A DNA stretch of 64,000 nt, from positions 434,001 to 498,000 of the forward strand of contig NZ_JAVHTY010000002.1 in the NCBI RefSeq assembly GCF_031085165.1, read 5' to 3'. The DNA comes from Pseudomonas sp. 102515 (lineage in GTDB: Bacteria > Pseudomonadota > Gammaproteobacteria > Pseudomonadales > Pseudomonadaceae). The position numbers and the translations under genes were made by a program. Shown in pieces: positions 8,306 to 20,412 of this stretch; within the stretch, counting starts at the first letter, position 1; every line of letters begins with the position of its first letter. Below the pieces are notes generated by a model. It was not told the DNA's origin. It saw nothing but the letters and a program-made list of their open reading frames with translations, and ran no database searches.

Positions 8306-10078
8306 ATGTCCACGATTCGTCATATTTCGTTTGATGCCATCATCGTAGGTGGCGGCGGCGCCGGTATGCGCGCAGCGCTGCAACTGGCCCAGTCCGGTCA
8401 CAAGACCGCGGTGATCACCAAGGTCTTCCCGACCCGCTCCCACACCGTGTCCGCCCAGGGCGGCATCACCTGCGCCATCGCCTCGGCCGACCCGAACGAT
8501 GACTGGCGCTGGCACATGTACGACACCGTAAAGGGGTCGGACTACATCGGTGACCAGGACGCCATCGAGTACATGTGTTCCGTAGGCCCGGAAGCGGTCT
8601 TCGAACTCGAGCACATGGGTCTGCCGTTCTCCCGCACCGAGCAGGGCCGCATCTATCAGCGTCCCTTCGGCGGCCAGTCCAAGGACTACGGCAAGGGCGG
8701 CCAGGCCGCGCGGACCTGCGCCGCGGCCGACCGTACCGGTCACGCCCTGCTGCACACCCTCTACCAGGGCAACCTCAAGAACAACACGGTGTTCCTCAAC
8801 GAGTGGTACGCCGTGGATCTGGTCAAGAACCAGGACGGCGTCATCGTCGGGGTCATCGCCATCTGCATCGAGACCGGCGAGACCGTCTACGTCAAGGCCA
8901 AGGCCACCGTGCTGGCCACCGGCGGTGCGGGCCGTATCTATGCCTCCACCACCAACGCCCTGATCAACACCGGTGACGGCGTGGGCATGGCGCTGCGCGC
9001 CGGCGTGCCGGTGCAGGACATCGAGATGTGGCAATTCCACCCCACCGGTATCGCCGGCGCCGGGGTGCTGGTCACCGAGGGTTGCCGCGGTGAGGGTGGC
9101 TACCTGATCAACAAGCACGGCGAGCGCTTCATGGAGCGCTATGCGCCCAACGCCAAGGACCTGGCCGGCCGCGACGTGGTCGCCCGTTCCATGGTCAAGG
9201 AAGTGCTGGCCGGCAACGGTTGCGGTCCGGATGGCGACCACGTGCTGCTGAAGCTGGACCACCTGGGTGAAGACGTGCTGCACAGCCGTCTGCCCGGCAT
9301 CTGCGAACTGTCCAAGACCTTCGCCCATGTCGACCCGGTCGTCGCGCCGGTGCCCGTGATCCCCACCTGCCACTATATGATGGGCGGCATCGCCACCAAC
9401 ATTCATGGTCAGGCCATCACTCAGGACGCCAACGGCAACGACAGGATCATCGAAGGCCTGTTCGCCGTGGGCGAAGTGGCCTGCGTGTCCGTGCACGGCG
9501 CCAACCGTCTGGGTGGTAACTCGCTGCTGGACCTGGTGGTCTTCGGTCGGGCGGCCGGTCTGCACCTGGAGAAGGCGCTCAAGGACGGCATCGAGCACCG
9601 CGGTGCTTCGGAAAGCGACCTGGAAGCCTCGCTGCAGCGCCTGTCCGGCGTCAATGAGCGGACCACGGGTGACGACGTCGCCACGCTGCGCAAGCAGCTG
9701 CAGACCTGCATGCAGAACTACTTCGGGGTGTTCCGCACCGGCGAGTACATGCAGAAGGGCATCGCCGAGCTGGCCGACCTGCGCGAGCGTATCGCCAAGG
9801 TCAAGATCAACGACAAGAGCCAGGGCTTCAACACCGCCCGTATCGAAGCGCTCGAGTTGCAGAACCTGCTGGAAGTGGCCGAAGCGACCGCCATCGCCGC
9901 CGAGAACCGCAAGGAGTCCCGCGGCGCTCACGCCCGTGAAGACTTCGAAGAGCGTGACGACGAGAACTGGCTGTGCCACACCCTCTATTTCCCCGGTGAA
10001 AAGCGGGTCAGTAAGCGTGGAGTCAACTTCGCGCCCAAGACCGTACCGATGTTCGAACCCAAGGTTCGGACTTACTAA
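8306..10078 (+). CDS. sdhA: Succinate dehydrogenase flavoprotein subunit SdhA
   Basis: Catalytic subunit of complex II, oxidising succinate to fumarate and passing electrons to SdhB. 590 residues. The FAD-binding fold begins with [10 protein letters not shown]; the covalent flavin histidine is His46 in [10 protein letters not shown]. The substrate-binding segments HPTGI, the TEGCRGEGG loop and RxSMxKEV region are intact, as is the C-terminal fumarate reductase domain ending in [11 protein letters not shown]. Confidence 0.98.
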   Translation: MSTIRHISFDAIIVGGGGAGMRAALQLAQSGHKTAVITKVFPTRSHTVSAQGGITCAIASADPNDDWRWHMYDTVKGSDYIGDQDAIEYMCSVGPEAVFELEHMGLPFSRTEQGRIYQRPFGGQSKDYGKGGQAARTCAAADRTGHALLHTLYQGNLKNNTVFLNEWYAVDLVKNQDGVIVGVIAICIETGETVYVKAKATVLATGGAGRIYASTTNALINTGDGVGMALRAGVPVQDIEMWQFHPTGIAGAGVLVTEGCRGEGGYLINKHGERFMERYAPNAKDLAGRDVVARSMVKEVLAGNGCGPDGDHVLLKLDHLGEDVLHSRLPGICELSKTFAHVDPVVAPVPVIPTCHYMMGGIATNIHGQAITQDANGNDRIIEGLFAVGEVACVSVHGANRLGGNSLLDLVVFGRAAGLHLEKALKDGIEHRGASESDLEASLQRLSGVNERTTGDDVATLRKQLQTCMQNYFGVFRTGEYMQKGIAELADLRERIAKVKINDKSQGFNTARIEALELQNLLEVAEATAIAAENRKESRGAHAREDFEERDDENWLCHTLYFPGEKRVSKRGVNFAPKTVPMFEPKVRTY

Positions 10079-10089
10079 AGGTGACCACC

Positions 10090-10794
10090 ATGTTGAAAGT
10101 CAGCGTTTATCGTTACAACCCGGATCAGGACGGCCTGCCGTCCATGCAGGAGTTCCAGGTCGATACCGGTGGGAAGGACCTCATGGTGCTGGACGTCCTG
10201 GCTCTGATCAAAGAGCAGGATGAAGGCTTCTCCTACCGTCGCTCCTGCCGCGAAGGCGTGTGCGGTTCCGACGGCATGAACATCAACGGCAAGAACGGCC
10301 TGGCATGCATCACGCCGCTGTCGGCCGTGGTCAAGAACGACAAGCTGGTCGTGCGCCCACTGCCTGGCCTGCCGGTCATCCGTGACTTGGTCGTCGACAT
10401 GAGCATCTTCTACAAGCAGTACGAGAAGGTGAAGCCGTTCCTGCAGAACGAGACCCCGGCCCCGGCCATCGAGCGCCTGCAGAGCCCGGAAGACCGCGAG
10501 AAGATCGACGGTCTGTACGAGTGCATCCTCTGCGCCTGCTGCTCGACGTCCTGCCCGTCCTTCTGGTGGAACCCCGACAAGTTCCTCGGCCCCGCTGCGC
10601 TGCTGCAGGCCTATCGCTTCCTGGCCGACAGCCGTGACACCAAGACCCAGGAGCGCCTCGCCGCCATGGACGATCCGTTCAGCGTGTTCCGCTGCCGGTC
10701 GATCATGAACTGCGTGGCGGTTTGTCCCAAGGGGCTGAACCCGACCAAGGCCATCGGCCATGTGCGGGCGATGCTGCTGCAGAGCGGTACCTGA
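10090..10794 (+). CDS. sdhB: Succinate dehydrogenase iron-sulfur subunit SdhB
   Basis: Electron-transfer subunit of complex II, 234 residues, carrying three Fe-S clusters from FAD to ubiquinone. Cluster ligands are visible as SCREGVCGSDGM (2Fe-2S), CILCACCSTSCPS (4Fe-4S) and CRSIMNCVAVCPKGLNP (3Fe-4S region). ATG 10090 is chosen because TAAAGGTG stands just upstream; the frame extends to a GTG at 10081 that is part of that ribosome site. A strong GC-rich hairpin follows. Confidence 0.97.
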   Translation: MLKVSVYRYNPDQDGLPSMQEFQVDTGGKDLMVLDVLALIKEQDEGFSYRRSCREGVCGSDGMNINGKNGLACITPLSAVVKNDKLVVRPLPGLPVIRDLVVDMSIFYKQYEKVKPFLQNETPAPAIERLQSPEDREKIDGLYECILCACCSTSCPSFWWNPDKFLGPAALLQAYRFLADSRDTKTQERLAAMDDPFSVFRCRSIMNCVAVCPKGLNPTKAIGHVRAMLLQSGT

Positions 10795-10801
10795 TCCACG
10801 T

Positions 10802-10830
10802 CCCGCCCGGCCTGTTGTGCCGGGCGGGTT
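10802..10830 (+). terminator. Hairpin after sdhB (terminator or attenuator)
   Basis: A perfect 10-bp stem CCCGCCCGGC / GCCGGGCGGG with a 7-nt loop lies 7 bases after the sdhB stop. Only a short T-rich tail follows, so read-through into sucA is plausible and it may instead protect the upstream mRNA end. Confidence 0.65.
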
Positions 10831-10858
10831 CGTTAGCGACCTTGATAGCTTGATTCAA

Positions 10859-10950
10859 CCAATGTCCATTCAGGGATACCCGGAACATGATCCGGGCATT
10901 GGCGCAGCCGTAGTGAGGCCAGGTCTCGCGTCGAGACGGGTCATCGGCTG
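10859..10950 (+). ncRNA. Structured 5' leader of sucA (sucA-II-type RNA element)
   Basis: Two consecutive hairpins precede sucA. The first pairs CCAATG (10859-10864) with CATTGG (10897-10902), enclosing CCCGG (10879-10883) with CCGGG (10892-10896). The second pairs CAGCCG (10905-10910) with CGGCTG (10945-10950), enclosing GTCTCG with CGAGAC (10923-10937). The second ends 30 bases before the sucA ATG. From memory, a conserved sucA-II RNA motif is known upstream of sucA in Pseudomonadales; position and structured character fit, but I could not align it to the model. Confidence 0.6.
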
Positions 10951-10979
10951 ATGCTATCTCTGCCGAAGGGGTGAACTAG

Positions 10980-13811
10980 ATGCACGAAAGTCAGATGCAG
11001 CAACTGTGGGACAGCGCTCACCTGTCCGGCAGTAATGCTGCCTATGTGGAAGAGCTCTATGAGCTGTTTCTGCACGATGCCAACGCTGTGCCGGAAGAGT
11101 GGCGCACCTACTTCCAGAAGCTGCCTGCGGTCACTGGCAATTCGCCGGACGTCGCGCATTCCGCGATCCGCGACCATTTCGTGCTGCTCGGCAAGAACCA
11201 GCGGCGAGCCCAGCCGGTCTCGGCCGGTACCGTCAGTTCCGAACACGAGAAGAAGCAGGTCGAAGTCCTGCGTCTGATCCAGGCATACCGCCTGCAAGGT
11301 CACCAGGCTGCTCAGCTCGACCCGCTGGGTCTGTGGAAGCGTCAGCCACCTGCCGATCTGCTGCTCAACCACTATGGGTTGACCGACGCCGATCTGGATA
11401 CCACCTTCCGCACCGGTGAATTGTTCATCGGCAAAGAGGAAGCAACTCTCCGCGAAATCAGGGATGCGCTGCAAGAGACATATTGCCGCACGGTTGGTGC
11501 AGAGTTCATGCACATCGTCGATTCCGAAGAGCGCCGCTGGTTCCTGCAGCGCCTGGAAAGCGTCCGTGGCCGCCCGCAATATTCCCCGGAAGTCCGTACC
11601 CACCTGCTGGAGCGTCTGACCGCCGCCGAGGGCCTGGAAAAGTACCTGGGCACCAAGTACCCGGGCACCAAGCGTTTCGGCCTGGAAGGGGGCGAGAGCC
11701 TGATTCCGCTGATCGACGAGATCATCCAGCGTTCCGGCTCCTATGGGGTCAAGGAACTGGTGATCGGCATGGCCCACCGTGGCCGTCTGAACGTGCTGGT
11801 CAACACCCTGGGCAAGAACCCGCGCGATCTGTTCGACGAATTCGAAGGCAAGAAGCTGGTCGAGTTGGGCTCCGGTGACGTCAAGTACCACCAGGGTTTC
11901 TCCTCCAACGTCATGACCCAGGGCGGCGAAGTCCACCTGGCGCTGGCGTTCAACCCCTCGCACCTGGAGATCGTCTCTCCGGTGGTGGAAGGTTCGGTGC
12001 GTGCCCGCCAGGATCGCCGCGGCGATCGCTCCGGCGACAAGGTCGTGCCCGTTGCCATCCACGGCGACGCCGCCTTCGCCGGCCAGGGCGTGGTCATGGA
12101 AACCTTCCAGATGTCGCAGACCCGGGCCTACAAAACCGGCGGCACCCTGCACCTCGTCATCAACAACCAGGTGGGTTTCACCACCAACCGCCAGGAAGAT
12201 GCGCGCTCGACCGAGTACGCCACCGACGTCGCCAAGATGATCCAGGCGCCGATCTTCCATGTGAACGGCGACGATCCCGAGGCGGTGCTGTTCGTCACCC
12301 AGCTGGCGGTCGACTACCGCATGCAGTTCAAGCGTGACATCGTCATCGACCTGGTGTGCTACCGTCGTCGCGGCCACAACGAGGCCGACGAGCCGAGCGG
12401 CACCCAGCCGCTGATGTACCAGCAGATCGCCAAGCAGCGCACCACCCGCGACCTCTACGCCGATGCGCTGACCCAGGCCGGCGTCGTCACCGCCGAGCAG
12501 GTCCAGGCGCAGTTCGAAGCCTATCGCGGCGCCCTCGACGAGGGTCGTCACGTGGTGGCCAGCCTGGTCAAGGAACCCAATCGCGATCTGTTCGTCGACT
12601 GGAAACCCTACCTCGGCCACGCCTGGACCGCGCGTCACGACACCGGCTTCGACCTCAAGACCCTGCAAGACCTGGCCAACAAGCTGCTGCAGGTTCCGGA
12701 AGGCGTCGTGGTCCAGCGTCAGGTCGGCAAGATCCTCGAGGATCGGCAGAAGATGACCGCCGGGGGCCTGCCGCTGAACTGGGGCTTCGCCGAGACCATG
12801 GCCTACGCCACCCTGCTGCACGAAGGCCATCCGATCCGCATCACCGGTCAAGACGTCGGTCGTGGCACCTTCTCCCACCGTCACGCGGTGCTGCACAACC
12901 AGAAGGATGCGGTGCCCTACGTGCCCCTGCAGCACCTGGCCGAAGATCAGCCGTCGTTCGAGATCTACGACTCCTTCCTCTCCGAGGAAGCGGTGCTGGG
13001 CTTCGAATACGGCTACGCCACCACCACGCCCAATGCGCTGGTGGTCTGGGAAGCCCAGTTCGGTGACTTCGCCAACGGTGCCCAGGTCGTCATCGACCAG
13101 TTCATCACCAGCGGCGAGATCAAGTGGGGTCGTCTCTGCGGTCTGACCATGCTGCTGCCCCATGGCTACGAAGGCCAGGGTCCGGAGCACTCCTCGGCCC
13201 GTCTGGAGCGCTACCTGCAGCTGTGCGCCGAGCAGAACATCCAGGTCTGCGTCCCGACCACCCCGGCGCAGATCTACCATCTGCTGCGTCGCCAGGTGAT
13301 CCGTCCGCTGCGCAAGCCGCTGGTGGTGCTCACGCCCAAGTCGCTGCTGCGTCACAAGCTGGCCATCTCGACCCTGGAAGACCTGGCCCATGGTTCGTTC
13401 CAGACCGTGATCAACGAGCTGGATCAGATCGATGCCCAGCAGGTTAAGCGCCTGGTCCTGTGCAGCGGCAAGGTCTACTACGACCTGCTGGAAAAGCGCC
13501 GCAGCGAGAATCGCCAGGACATCGCCATCGTGCGTCTGGAGCAACTCTATCCGTTCCCGGAAGACGATCTGGCCGAGGTACTGGCCGGTTACCCGAACCT
13601 TGAGCGCGTGGTCTGGTGCCAGGAAGAGCCGATGAACCAGGGTGCCTGGTACTGCAGCCAGCATCACATGCGCCGCGCCGTGTCCGGGTACAAGCAGGGT
13701 CTGGGTCTGGAATACGCCGGTCGCGATGCGTCCGCCGCACCGGCCTGTGGCTATGCCTCCATGCACGCCGAGCAGCAGGAAAAACTGCTGAGCGATGCTT
13801 TCTCCGTTTGA
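10980..13811 (+). CDS. sucA: 2-oxoglutarate dehydrogenase E1 component
   Basis: Thiamine-diphosphate-dependent decarboxylase subunit of the 2-oxoglutarate dehydrogenase complex. 943 residues, the normal length. The N-terminus (MQQLWDSAHLSGSNAAYVEELYE) is the E2-binding peptide region; the active-site region includes GMAHRGRLNVL, the TPP/Mg motif GDAAFAGQG through NNQVGF, and the C-terminal transketolase-like domain with HGYEGQGPEHSSAR. It is 42 bases from sucB. Confidence 0.98.
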   Translation: MHESQMQQLWDSAHLSGSNAAYVEELYELFLHDANAVPEEWRTYFQKLPAVTGNSPDVAHSAIRDHFVLLGKNQRRAQPVSAGTVSSEHEKKQVEVLRLIQAYRLQGHQAAQLDPLGLWKRQPPADLLLNHYGLTDADLDTTFRTGELFIGKEEATLREIRDALQETYCRTVGAEFMHIVDSEERRWFLQRLESVRGRPQYSPEVRTHLLERLTAAEGLEKYLGTKYPGTKRFGLEGGESLIPLIDEIIQRSGSYGVKELVIGMAHRGRLNVLVNTLGKNPRDLFDEFEGKKLVELGSGDVKYHQGFSSNVMTQGGEVHLALAFNPSHLEIVSPVVEGSVRARQDRRGDRSGDKVVPVAIHGDAAFAGQGVVMETFQMSQTRAYKTGGTLHLVINNQVGFTTNRQEDARSTEYATDVAKMIQAPIFHVNGDDPEAVLFVTQLAVDYRMQFKRDIVIDLVCYRRRGHNEADEPSGTQPLMYQQIAKQRTTRDLYADALTQAGVVTAEQVQAQFEAYRGALDEGRHVVASLVKEPNRDLFVDWKPYLGHAWTARHDTGFDLKTLQDLANKLLQVPEGVVVQRQVGKILEDRQKMTAGGLPLNWGFAETMAYATLLHEGHPIRITGQDVGRGTFSHRHAVLHNQKDAVPYVPLQHLAEDQPSFEIYDSFLSEEAVLGFEYGYATTTPNALVVWEAQFGDFANGAQVVIDQFITSGEIKWGRLCGLTMLLPHGYEGQGPEHSSARLERYLQLCAEQNIQVCVPTTPAQIYHLLRRQVIRPLRKPLVVLTPKSLLRHKLAISTLEDLAHGSFQTVINELDQIDAQQVKRLVLCSGKVYYDLLEKRRSENRQDIAIVRLEQLYPFPEDDLAEVLAGYPNLERVVWCQEEPMNQGAWYCSQHHMRRAVSGYKQGLGLEYAGRDASAAPACGYASMHAEQQEKLLSDAFSV

Positions 13812-13853
13812 TTCGCCACGCGACTACTAGAGATCACTAAGGAAATTCATAGA

Positions 13854-15071
13854 ATGGCTATCGAGATCAAAGCCCCTACCTTCCCGGAATCGGTCGCTGA
13901 CGGCACCGTCGCCACCTGGCACAAGAAGCCCGGCGAAGCAGTCAAGCGTGACGAACTGCTGGTCGACATCGAGACCGACAAGGTCGTGCTGGAAGTCGTG
14001 GCACCCGTGGATGGCGTTCTGGCCGAAGTCCTGAAGAACGAAGGCGATACCGTGCTGAGCGAGGAGGTCATCGCTCGCGTCGAAGAGGGCGCTGCCGCCG
14101 CCGCTCCGGCTGCCCAGCCGGCTGCCTCCAGCGCTCCGGCCGCCGCCCCGGCCGCCGGTGGTGAAGAGGATCCGATCCTGGCTCCCGCTGCACGCAAGAT
14201 CGCCGAAGAGAACGGCATCGATCCGGCTACCTTGGTCGGTACCGGCAAGGGCGGTCGCATCACCAAGGAAGACGCCGTCGCCGCCGTCGAGGCCAAGAAG
14301 TCCGGCGCCGCCGCGCCGGCTGCCAAGCCTGCTGCCGCTGCCGCTCCGGTAGTGACCGCCGCTGGCGACCGTACCGAGAAGCGCGTGCCCATGACCCGCC
14401 TGCGGGCCAAGGTCGCCGAGCGCCTGGTGGAAGCCCAGTCCAGCATGGCCATGCTGACGACCTTCAACGAGGTCAACATGAAGCCGATCATGGACCTGCG
14501 CTCCAAGTACAAGGACATGTTCGAGAAGAAGCACAATGGCGTGCGCCTGGGCTTCATGTCCTTCTTCGTCAAGGCCGCCACCGAGGCGCTCAAGCGTCAG
14601 CCGGGCGTCAACGCCTCCATCGACGGCAACGACATCGTCTACCACGGCTACCAGGACATCGGCGTAGCCGTGTCCAGCGACCGCGGCCTGGTGGTTCCGG
14701 TGCTGCGCAACGCCGAGTTCATGAGCCTGGCGGAAGTGGAAGGCACCATCGCCGACTTCGGCAAGAAGGCCAAGGCCGGCAAGCTGACCATGGAAGACAT
14801 GCAGGGCGGTACCTTCACCATCTCCAACGGTGGTGTCTTCGGTTCGCTGCTTTCCACCCCCATCGTCAACCCGCCGCAGACCGCGATCCTGGGCATGCAC
14901 AAGATTCAGGAGCGCCCCATGGCGGTGAACGGCCAGGTCGTGATCCTGCCGATGATGTATCTTGCGCTGTCCTACGACCATCGCCTGATCGATGGCAAGG
15001 AAGCTGTGACCTTCCTGGTCACCATGAAGGACCTGCTGGAAGACCCGGCTCGTCTGCTGCTGGACATCTGA
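13854..15071 (+). CDS. sucB: Dihydrolipoamide succinyltransferase (E2)
   Basis: Core of the 2-oxoglutarate dehydrogenase complex, transferring succinyl from lipoyl to CoA. 405 residues: lipoyl domain with attachment Lys43 (ETDKVVLEV), an Ala/Pro linker (about 81-105), the E1/E3-binding domain ([14 protein letters not shown]), a second Ala-rich linker (about 145-165), then the catalytic domain with the active-site [12 protein letters not shown] near the C-terminus. AAGGAAA lies 10 bases before the ATG. Confidence 0.98.
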   Translation: MAIEIKAPTFPESVADGTVATWHKKPGEAVKRDELLVDIETDKVVLEVVAPVDGVLAEVLKNEGDTVLSEEVIARVEEGAAAAAPAAQPAASSAPAAAPAAGGEEDPILAPAARKIAEENGIDPATLVGTGKGGRITKEDAVAAVEAKKSGAAAPAAKPAAAAAPVVTAAGDRTEKRVPMTRLRAKVAERLVEAQSSMAMLTTFNEVNMKPIMDLRSKYKDMFEKKHNGVRLGFMSFFVKAATEALKRQPGVNASIDGNDIVYHGYQDIGVAVSSDRGLVVPVLRNAEFMSLAEVEGTIADFGKKAKAGKLTMEDMQGGTFTISNGGVFGSLLSTPIVNPPQTAILGMHKIQERPMAVNGQVVILPMMYLALSYDHRLIDGKEAVTFLVTMKDLLEDPARLLLDI

Positions 15072-15148
15072 TCCGGCTCTCGCGGTGCGGGGCAGGGGCC
15101 ACGCACCGCTTCAAGTTTTCCTGCCTGAAGCTGCTCCAAGGGGATTAG

Positions 15149-16588
<1,440 letters not shown>

Positions 16589-16601
16589 GAGATTTACGGA
16601 A

Positions 16602-16740
16602 CCACGGGGTTGCCGACCGCCGTGGAGCCTCAGGGCTCCACCGCAGGAAGGCACCTCGGACCCTTGTTAGGGTGGTGTGAGACACCACACTAGGGCAGGG
16701 GTCACAGGTGGCGCGGTGCCCGCGACCGTCCGGAGGACGG
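16602..16740 (+). ncRNA. Structured 5' leader of sucC (sucC-type RNA element)
   Basis: The 207-bp lpdG-sucC gap contains several strong helices. CCACGG (16602-16607) can pair with CCGTGG (16620-16625), but GTGGAGCC (16622-16629) pairs with GGCTCCAC (16634-16641), so these two helices exclude each other. Further on are GTGGTGT-GAG-ACACCAC (16672-16688) and CCGTCC-GGA-GGACGG (16726-16740). A sucC RNA motif has been described computationally in gammaproteobacteria (my recollection); the location agrees. Could instead be mRNA-processing or stability structure. Confidence 0.6.
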
Positions 16741-16795
16741 CTCGGAGAACGCACAGCGTCGAATGCGCAATACCCAACGAAGACGGTAGACAAGC

Positions 16796-17962
16796 ATGAA
16801 TCTCCACGAGTATCAGGGTAAGCAGCTGTTCGCTGAATACGGCCTGCCCGTTTCCAAAGGCTACGCTGTCGACACCCCCCAGGAGGCCTACGAGGCTTGC
16901 GGCCGTATCGGCGGCGACGAGTGGGTCGTCAAGGCCCAGGTACATGCCGGTGGCCGTGGTAAGGCCGGTGGTGTGAAGCTGGTCAAGAGCAAGGAAGAAG
17001 CCAAGGAATTCGCCGCCAAGTGGCTGGGCCAGCGTCTGGTGACCTACCAGACCGACGCCAACGGTCAGCCGGTCACCAAGATCCTGGTTGAATCCTGCAC
17101 CGACATCGATCAGGAGCTCTATCTGGGCGCCGTGGTCGATCGTTCCAGCCGCCGTATCGTGTTCATGGCGTCCACCGAAGGTGGCGTGGACATCGAGAAA
17201 GTCGCTCACGACACTCCGGAAAAGATTCTGAAGGCCACCATCGATCCGCTGGTGGGCGCTCAGCCCTACCAGGGTCGCGACCTGGCTTTCCAGCTGGGCC
17301 TGAAAGGTGACCAGATCAAGCAGTTCACCCAGATCTTCGTCGGTCTGGCCAAGCTGTTCCAGGACTACGACCTGGCTCTGCTGGAAGTGAACCCGCTGGT
17401 GATCAAGAAGGACGGCAACCTGCACTGCCTGGATGCCAAGATCAACATCGACAGCAACGCCATCTACCGTCAGCCCAAGCTGCGCGCCTTCCACGACCCG
17501 TCGCAGGACGACGCCCGTGAAGCCCATGCGCAGAAGTGGGAACTGAACTACGTGGCCCTGGAAGGCAGCATCGGCTGCATGGTCAACGGTGCCGGTCTGG
17601 CCATGGGTACCATGGACATCGTCAACCTGCACGGCGGCAAGCCGGCCAACTTCCTGGACGTTGGCGGTGGCGCGACCAAAGAGCGCGTGACCGAAGCGTT
17701 CAAGATCATCCTGTCCGACAGCAACGTGAAGGCCGTTCTGGTCAACATCTTCGGCGGCATCGTGCGCTGCGACATGATCGCCGAAGGCATCATCGGTGCC
17801 GTGAAAGAAGTTGGCGTGAAGGTGCCGGTCGTGGTTCGCCTGGAAGGCAACAACGCCGAACTCGGTGCCAAGGTCCTGGCCGAAAGTGGCCTGAACATCA
17901 TCGCGGCAACCAGCCTGACCGACGCTGCCCAGCAGGTCGTCAAGGCCGCGGAGGGTAAGTAA
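16796..17962 (+). CDS. sucC: Succinyl-CoA synthetase beta subunit
   Basis: Forms succinate, CoA and NTP from succinyl-CoA with SucD. 388 residues, the usual length. ATP-grasp domain from [12 protein letters not shown] to about 240 including [14 protein letters not shown], then the ligase domain with [16 protein letters not shown]. The stop codon overlaps the sucD start (TAATG), a typical coupled pair. The long structured leader suggests separate post-transcriptional control. Confidence 0.98.
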   Translation: MNLHEYQGKQLFAEYGLPVSKGYAVDTPQEAYEACGRIGGDEWVVKAQVHAGGRGKAGGVKLVKSKEEAKEFAAKWLGQRLVTYQTDANGQPVTKILVESCTDIDQELYLGAVVDRSSRRIVFMASTEGGVDIEKVAHDTPEKILKATIDPLVGAQPYQGRDLAFQLGLKGDQIKQFTQIFVGLAKLFQDYDLALLEVNPLVIKKDGNLHCLDAKINIDSNAIYRQPKLRAFHDPSQDDAREAHAQKWELNYVALEGSIGCMVNGAGLAMGTMDIVNLHGGKPANFLDVGGGATKERVTEAFKIILSDSNVKAVLVNIFGGIVRCDMIAEGIIGAVKEVGVKVPVVVRLEGNNAELGAKVLAESGLNIIAATSLTDAAQQVVKAAEGK

Positions 17963-18849
17963 TGAGCGTCCTGATCAACAAAGACACCAAGGTCATCTGC
18001 CAGGGCTTCACCGGTAGCCAGGGTACCTTCCACTCCGAACAGGCCATCGCCTACGGCACCCAGATGGTCGGCGGCGTGACCCCCGGCAAGGGGGGCTCCA
18101 CCCACCTGGGTCTGCCGGTGTTCAACACCGTGCGTGAAGCCGTCGAAGCCACTGGCGCCGACGCTTCGGTGATCTACGTGCCGGCTCCCTTCTGCAAAGA
18201 CTCCATCATGGAAGCGGCGCTGGGCGGTATCAAGCTGATCGTCTGCATCACCGAGGGTATTCCCACCCTCGACATGCTGGATGCCAAGGTGAAGTGCGAC
18301 GAACTGGGCGTACGCCTGATCGGCCCGAACTGCCCCGGCGTCATCACCCCTGGCGAGTGCAAGATCGGCATCATGCCCGGTCACATCCACCTGCCGGGCA
18401 AGGTCGGTATCGTGTCGCGTTCCGGCACCCTGACCTATGAAGCCGTGAAGCAGACCACCGACGCCGGCTTCGGCCAGTCCACCTGCGTGGGCATCGGCGG
18501 CGACCCCATCCCGGGTTCGAACTTCATCGACATCCTGAAGCTGTTCCAGGAAGATCCGCAGACCGAAGCCATCGTGATGATCGGCGAGATCGGCGGCAGC
18601 GCTGAAGAAGAAGCCGCGGCCTACATCAAGGCCAACGTGACCAAGCCGGTGGTGTCCTACATCGCCGGTGTCACCGCACCGCCCGGCAAGCGCATGGGCC
18701 ACGCCGGTGCCATCATCTCCGGCGGCAAGGGTACTGCGGACGAGAAGTTCGCCGCCCTGCAGGACGCGGGTGTGAAGACCGTGCGTTCCCTGGCCGACAT
18801 CGGCAAGGCCCTGGCCGAGCTGACCGGTTGGGAAGTCAAGCAGGCCTGA
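17962..18849 (+). CDS. sucD: Succinyl-CoA synthetase alpha subunit
   Basis: CoA-binding and phosphohistidine subunit, 295 residues. CoA-binding Rossmann segment with [14 protein letters not shown] and [31 protein letters not shown]; active-site histidine in [18 protein letters not shown]. Last gene of the TCA cluster; a textbook terminator follows. Confidence 0.98.
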   Translation: MSVLINKDTKVICQGFTGSQGTFHSEQAIAYGTQMVGGVTPGKGGSTHLGLPVFNTVREAVEATGADASVIYVPAPFCKDSIMEAALGGIKLIVCITEGIPTLDMLDAKVKCDELGVRLIGPNCPGVITPGECKIGIMPGHIHLPGKVGIVSRSGTLTYEAVKQTTDAGFGQSTCVGIGGDPIPGSNFIDILKLFQEDPQTEAIVMIGEIGGSAEEEAAAYIKANVTKPVVSYIAGVTAPPGKRMGHAGAIISGGKGTADEKFAALQDAGVKTVRSLADIGKALAELTGWEVKQA

Positions 18850-18865
18850 GCCTGACTGACGGTAG

Positions 18866-18892
18866 AAAAGGCCGCCCTCGGGCGGCCTTTTT
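18866..18892 (+). terminator. Rho-independent terminator of sucCD
   Basis: AAAAGGCCGCC / GGCGGCCTTTTT stem with a 4-nt loop and T run, 17 bases after sucD. Confidence 0.93.
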
Positions 18893-19055
18893 CATGGGCG
18901 CGACCACGACGCCTCATCAGCTGCCGGCTGCCTTTTTGCCGGTAATTCGTTAGGATGGCAACCTTTTCGCTCCAATGGCCACGCCGTGGCTCCGCCAAGA
19001 CCTGCTCCCATGAGGGCGGGCTGCCTTGTTTTCCTCATTGCTGGTACTGCCTTCC

Positions 19056-20399
19056 ATGAAAGCTTTGCAAAGCCGGGATGTCCTGGCCCTTGGATTCATG
19101 ACGTTCGCGCTGTTCGTCGGCGCGGGCAACATCATCTTTCCCCCGATCGTCGGTCTGCAGGCGGGCGAGCATGTCTGGAGCGCCGCCCTGGGCTTTCTGC
19201 TGACCGCCGTCGGCCTTCCGGTGCTGACGCTGATCGCCCTGGCGCGGGTCGGGGGCGGCATGGACGCCCTGAGCAAACCGCTCGGCCAGACCGCCGCCCG
19301 CGCCCTGGCCATCGTCTGCTACCTGTCGGTGGGCCCGCTGTTCGCCACGCCGCGCACCGCCACGGTGTCCTTCGAGGTCGGCGTCGCGCCGCTGCTGGGC
19401 AACGGACCCATACCGCTGTTCCTCTACAGCCTGGCCTATTTCCTGGTGGTGCTGGTGGTCTCGCTCTATCCGGGACGTCTGCTCGACACCGTGGGGCGCT
19501 TTCTCGGTCCGCTGAACATCCTGGCCTTGGCGGTGCTGGGCGGCGCAGCGCTGTTCTGGCCGGCTGGCGGTCCTGCCACGGCGGCACCGGACTACGCCTC
19601 GCGGGCGCTGTCCCAGGGCTTCGTCAACGGCTACCTGACCATGGATACCCTGGGCGCCCTGGTATTCGGCATCGTCATCGTCAACGCCATTCGTGCTCGT
19701 GGTGTGACGGCGCCGCAGCTGCTGACGCGCTACACCATCATCGCCGGGCTGATTGCCGGGGCAGGGCTGGTGCTGGTCTACCTGAGTCTGTTCCAGCTCG
19801 GCGCCGGCAGCGGGGTGCTGGTGCCCCATGCCAGCAATGGCGCCGAGGTCCTGCATGCCTATGTGCAGCACACCTTCGGCAGCGTCGGCAGCGACTTCCT
19901 CGCGGTGCTGATCACCTTGGCCTGCCTGGTCACGGCGGTGGGCCTGACCTGCGCCTGTGCGGAGTTCTTCAGCGAATTCCTGCCGTTCAGCTATCGCAGC
20001 CTGGTGGTCCTGCTGGCGGCCTTCTCGCTGCTGGTGTCCAACCTGGGCCTGACCCAGCTGATCCAGATCTCGGTGCCGATCCTGACCGCCATCTATCCGC
20101 CCTGCATCGCCCTGGTGATGATGAGTTTCTTCACCGCCCGTTGGGCGGCGCCCGGGCGCATCCTCGGGCCAGTGCTGCTGGTGGCCCTGGCCTTTGGCAT
20201 CCTCGATGGCCTGCAGGCTGCGCACCTGACGGTGCCCTACCTGAGCGGTGCCGTACACTGGCTGCCGCTGGCCGACTCGGGCCTGGGCTGGCTGTTGCCC
20301 GCCGTGGTGGTGGGCCTGGTCGCCCTGGCGCTGGAAAGTCTGAGGCGCGGCGGACGTGCGCCTGAGGGTGAAGCCGAGCCGGATCCCTCGCGCTCCTGA
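19056..20399 (+). CDS. brnQ: Branched-chain amino acid carrier (BrnQ/BraB, LIVCS family)
   Basis: Inner-membrane sodium-coupled carrier for leucine, isoleucine and valine, 447 residues with about twelve membrane segments. The N-terminal family signature [18 protein letters not shown] followed by IIFPP is clear. ATG 19056 ([14 protein letters not shown]) is preferred over a TTG at 19026, which would add ten residues not typical of the family. In P. aeruginosa the homologue next to sucD is named braB. The arginine-rich cytoplasmic C-terminus is variable. Confidence 0.95.
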   Translation: MKALQSRDVLALGFMTFALFVGAGNIIFPPIVGLQAGEHVWSAALGFLLTAVGLPVLTLIALARVGGGMDALSKPLGQTAARALAIVCYLSVGPLFATPRTATVSFEVGVAPLLGNGPIPLFLYSLAYFLVVLVVSLYPGRLLDTVGRFLGPLNILALAVLGGAALFWPAGGPATAAPDYASRALSQGFVNGYLTMDTLGALVFGIVIVNAIRARGVTAPQLLTRYTIIAGLIAGAGLVLVYLSLFQLGAGSGVLVPHASNGAEVLHAYVQHTFGSVGSDFLAVLITLACLVTAVGLTCACAEFFSEFLPFSYRSLVVLLAAFSLLVSNLGLTQLIQISVPILTAIYPPCIALVMMSFFTARWAAPGRILGPVLLVALAFGILDGLQAAHLTVPYLSGAVHWLPLADSGLGWLLPAVVVGLVALALESLRRGGRAPEGEAEPDPSRS

Positions 20400-20412
20400 A
20401 TCCGCCGCCCAC

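Noticed and set aside
7799-9979. A 726-codon open frame on the minus strand
   Set aside because: Antisense to sdhD and sdhA, low-complexity H/G/V-rich translation without motifs.
10941-13766. A 941-codon open frame on the minus strand
   Set aside because: It lies exactly antisense to sucA; the GC-rich third positions of sucA remove stops from that frame. The translation has no family motif.
14094-14350. Ala/Pro-rich repetitive stretches as DNA repeats
   Set aside because: They are the flexible linkers between lipoyl, binding and catalytic domains of SucB.
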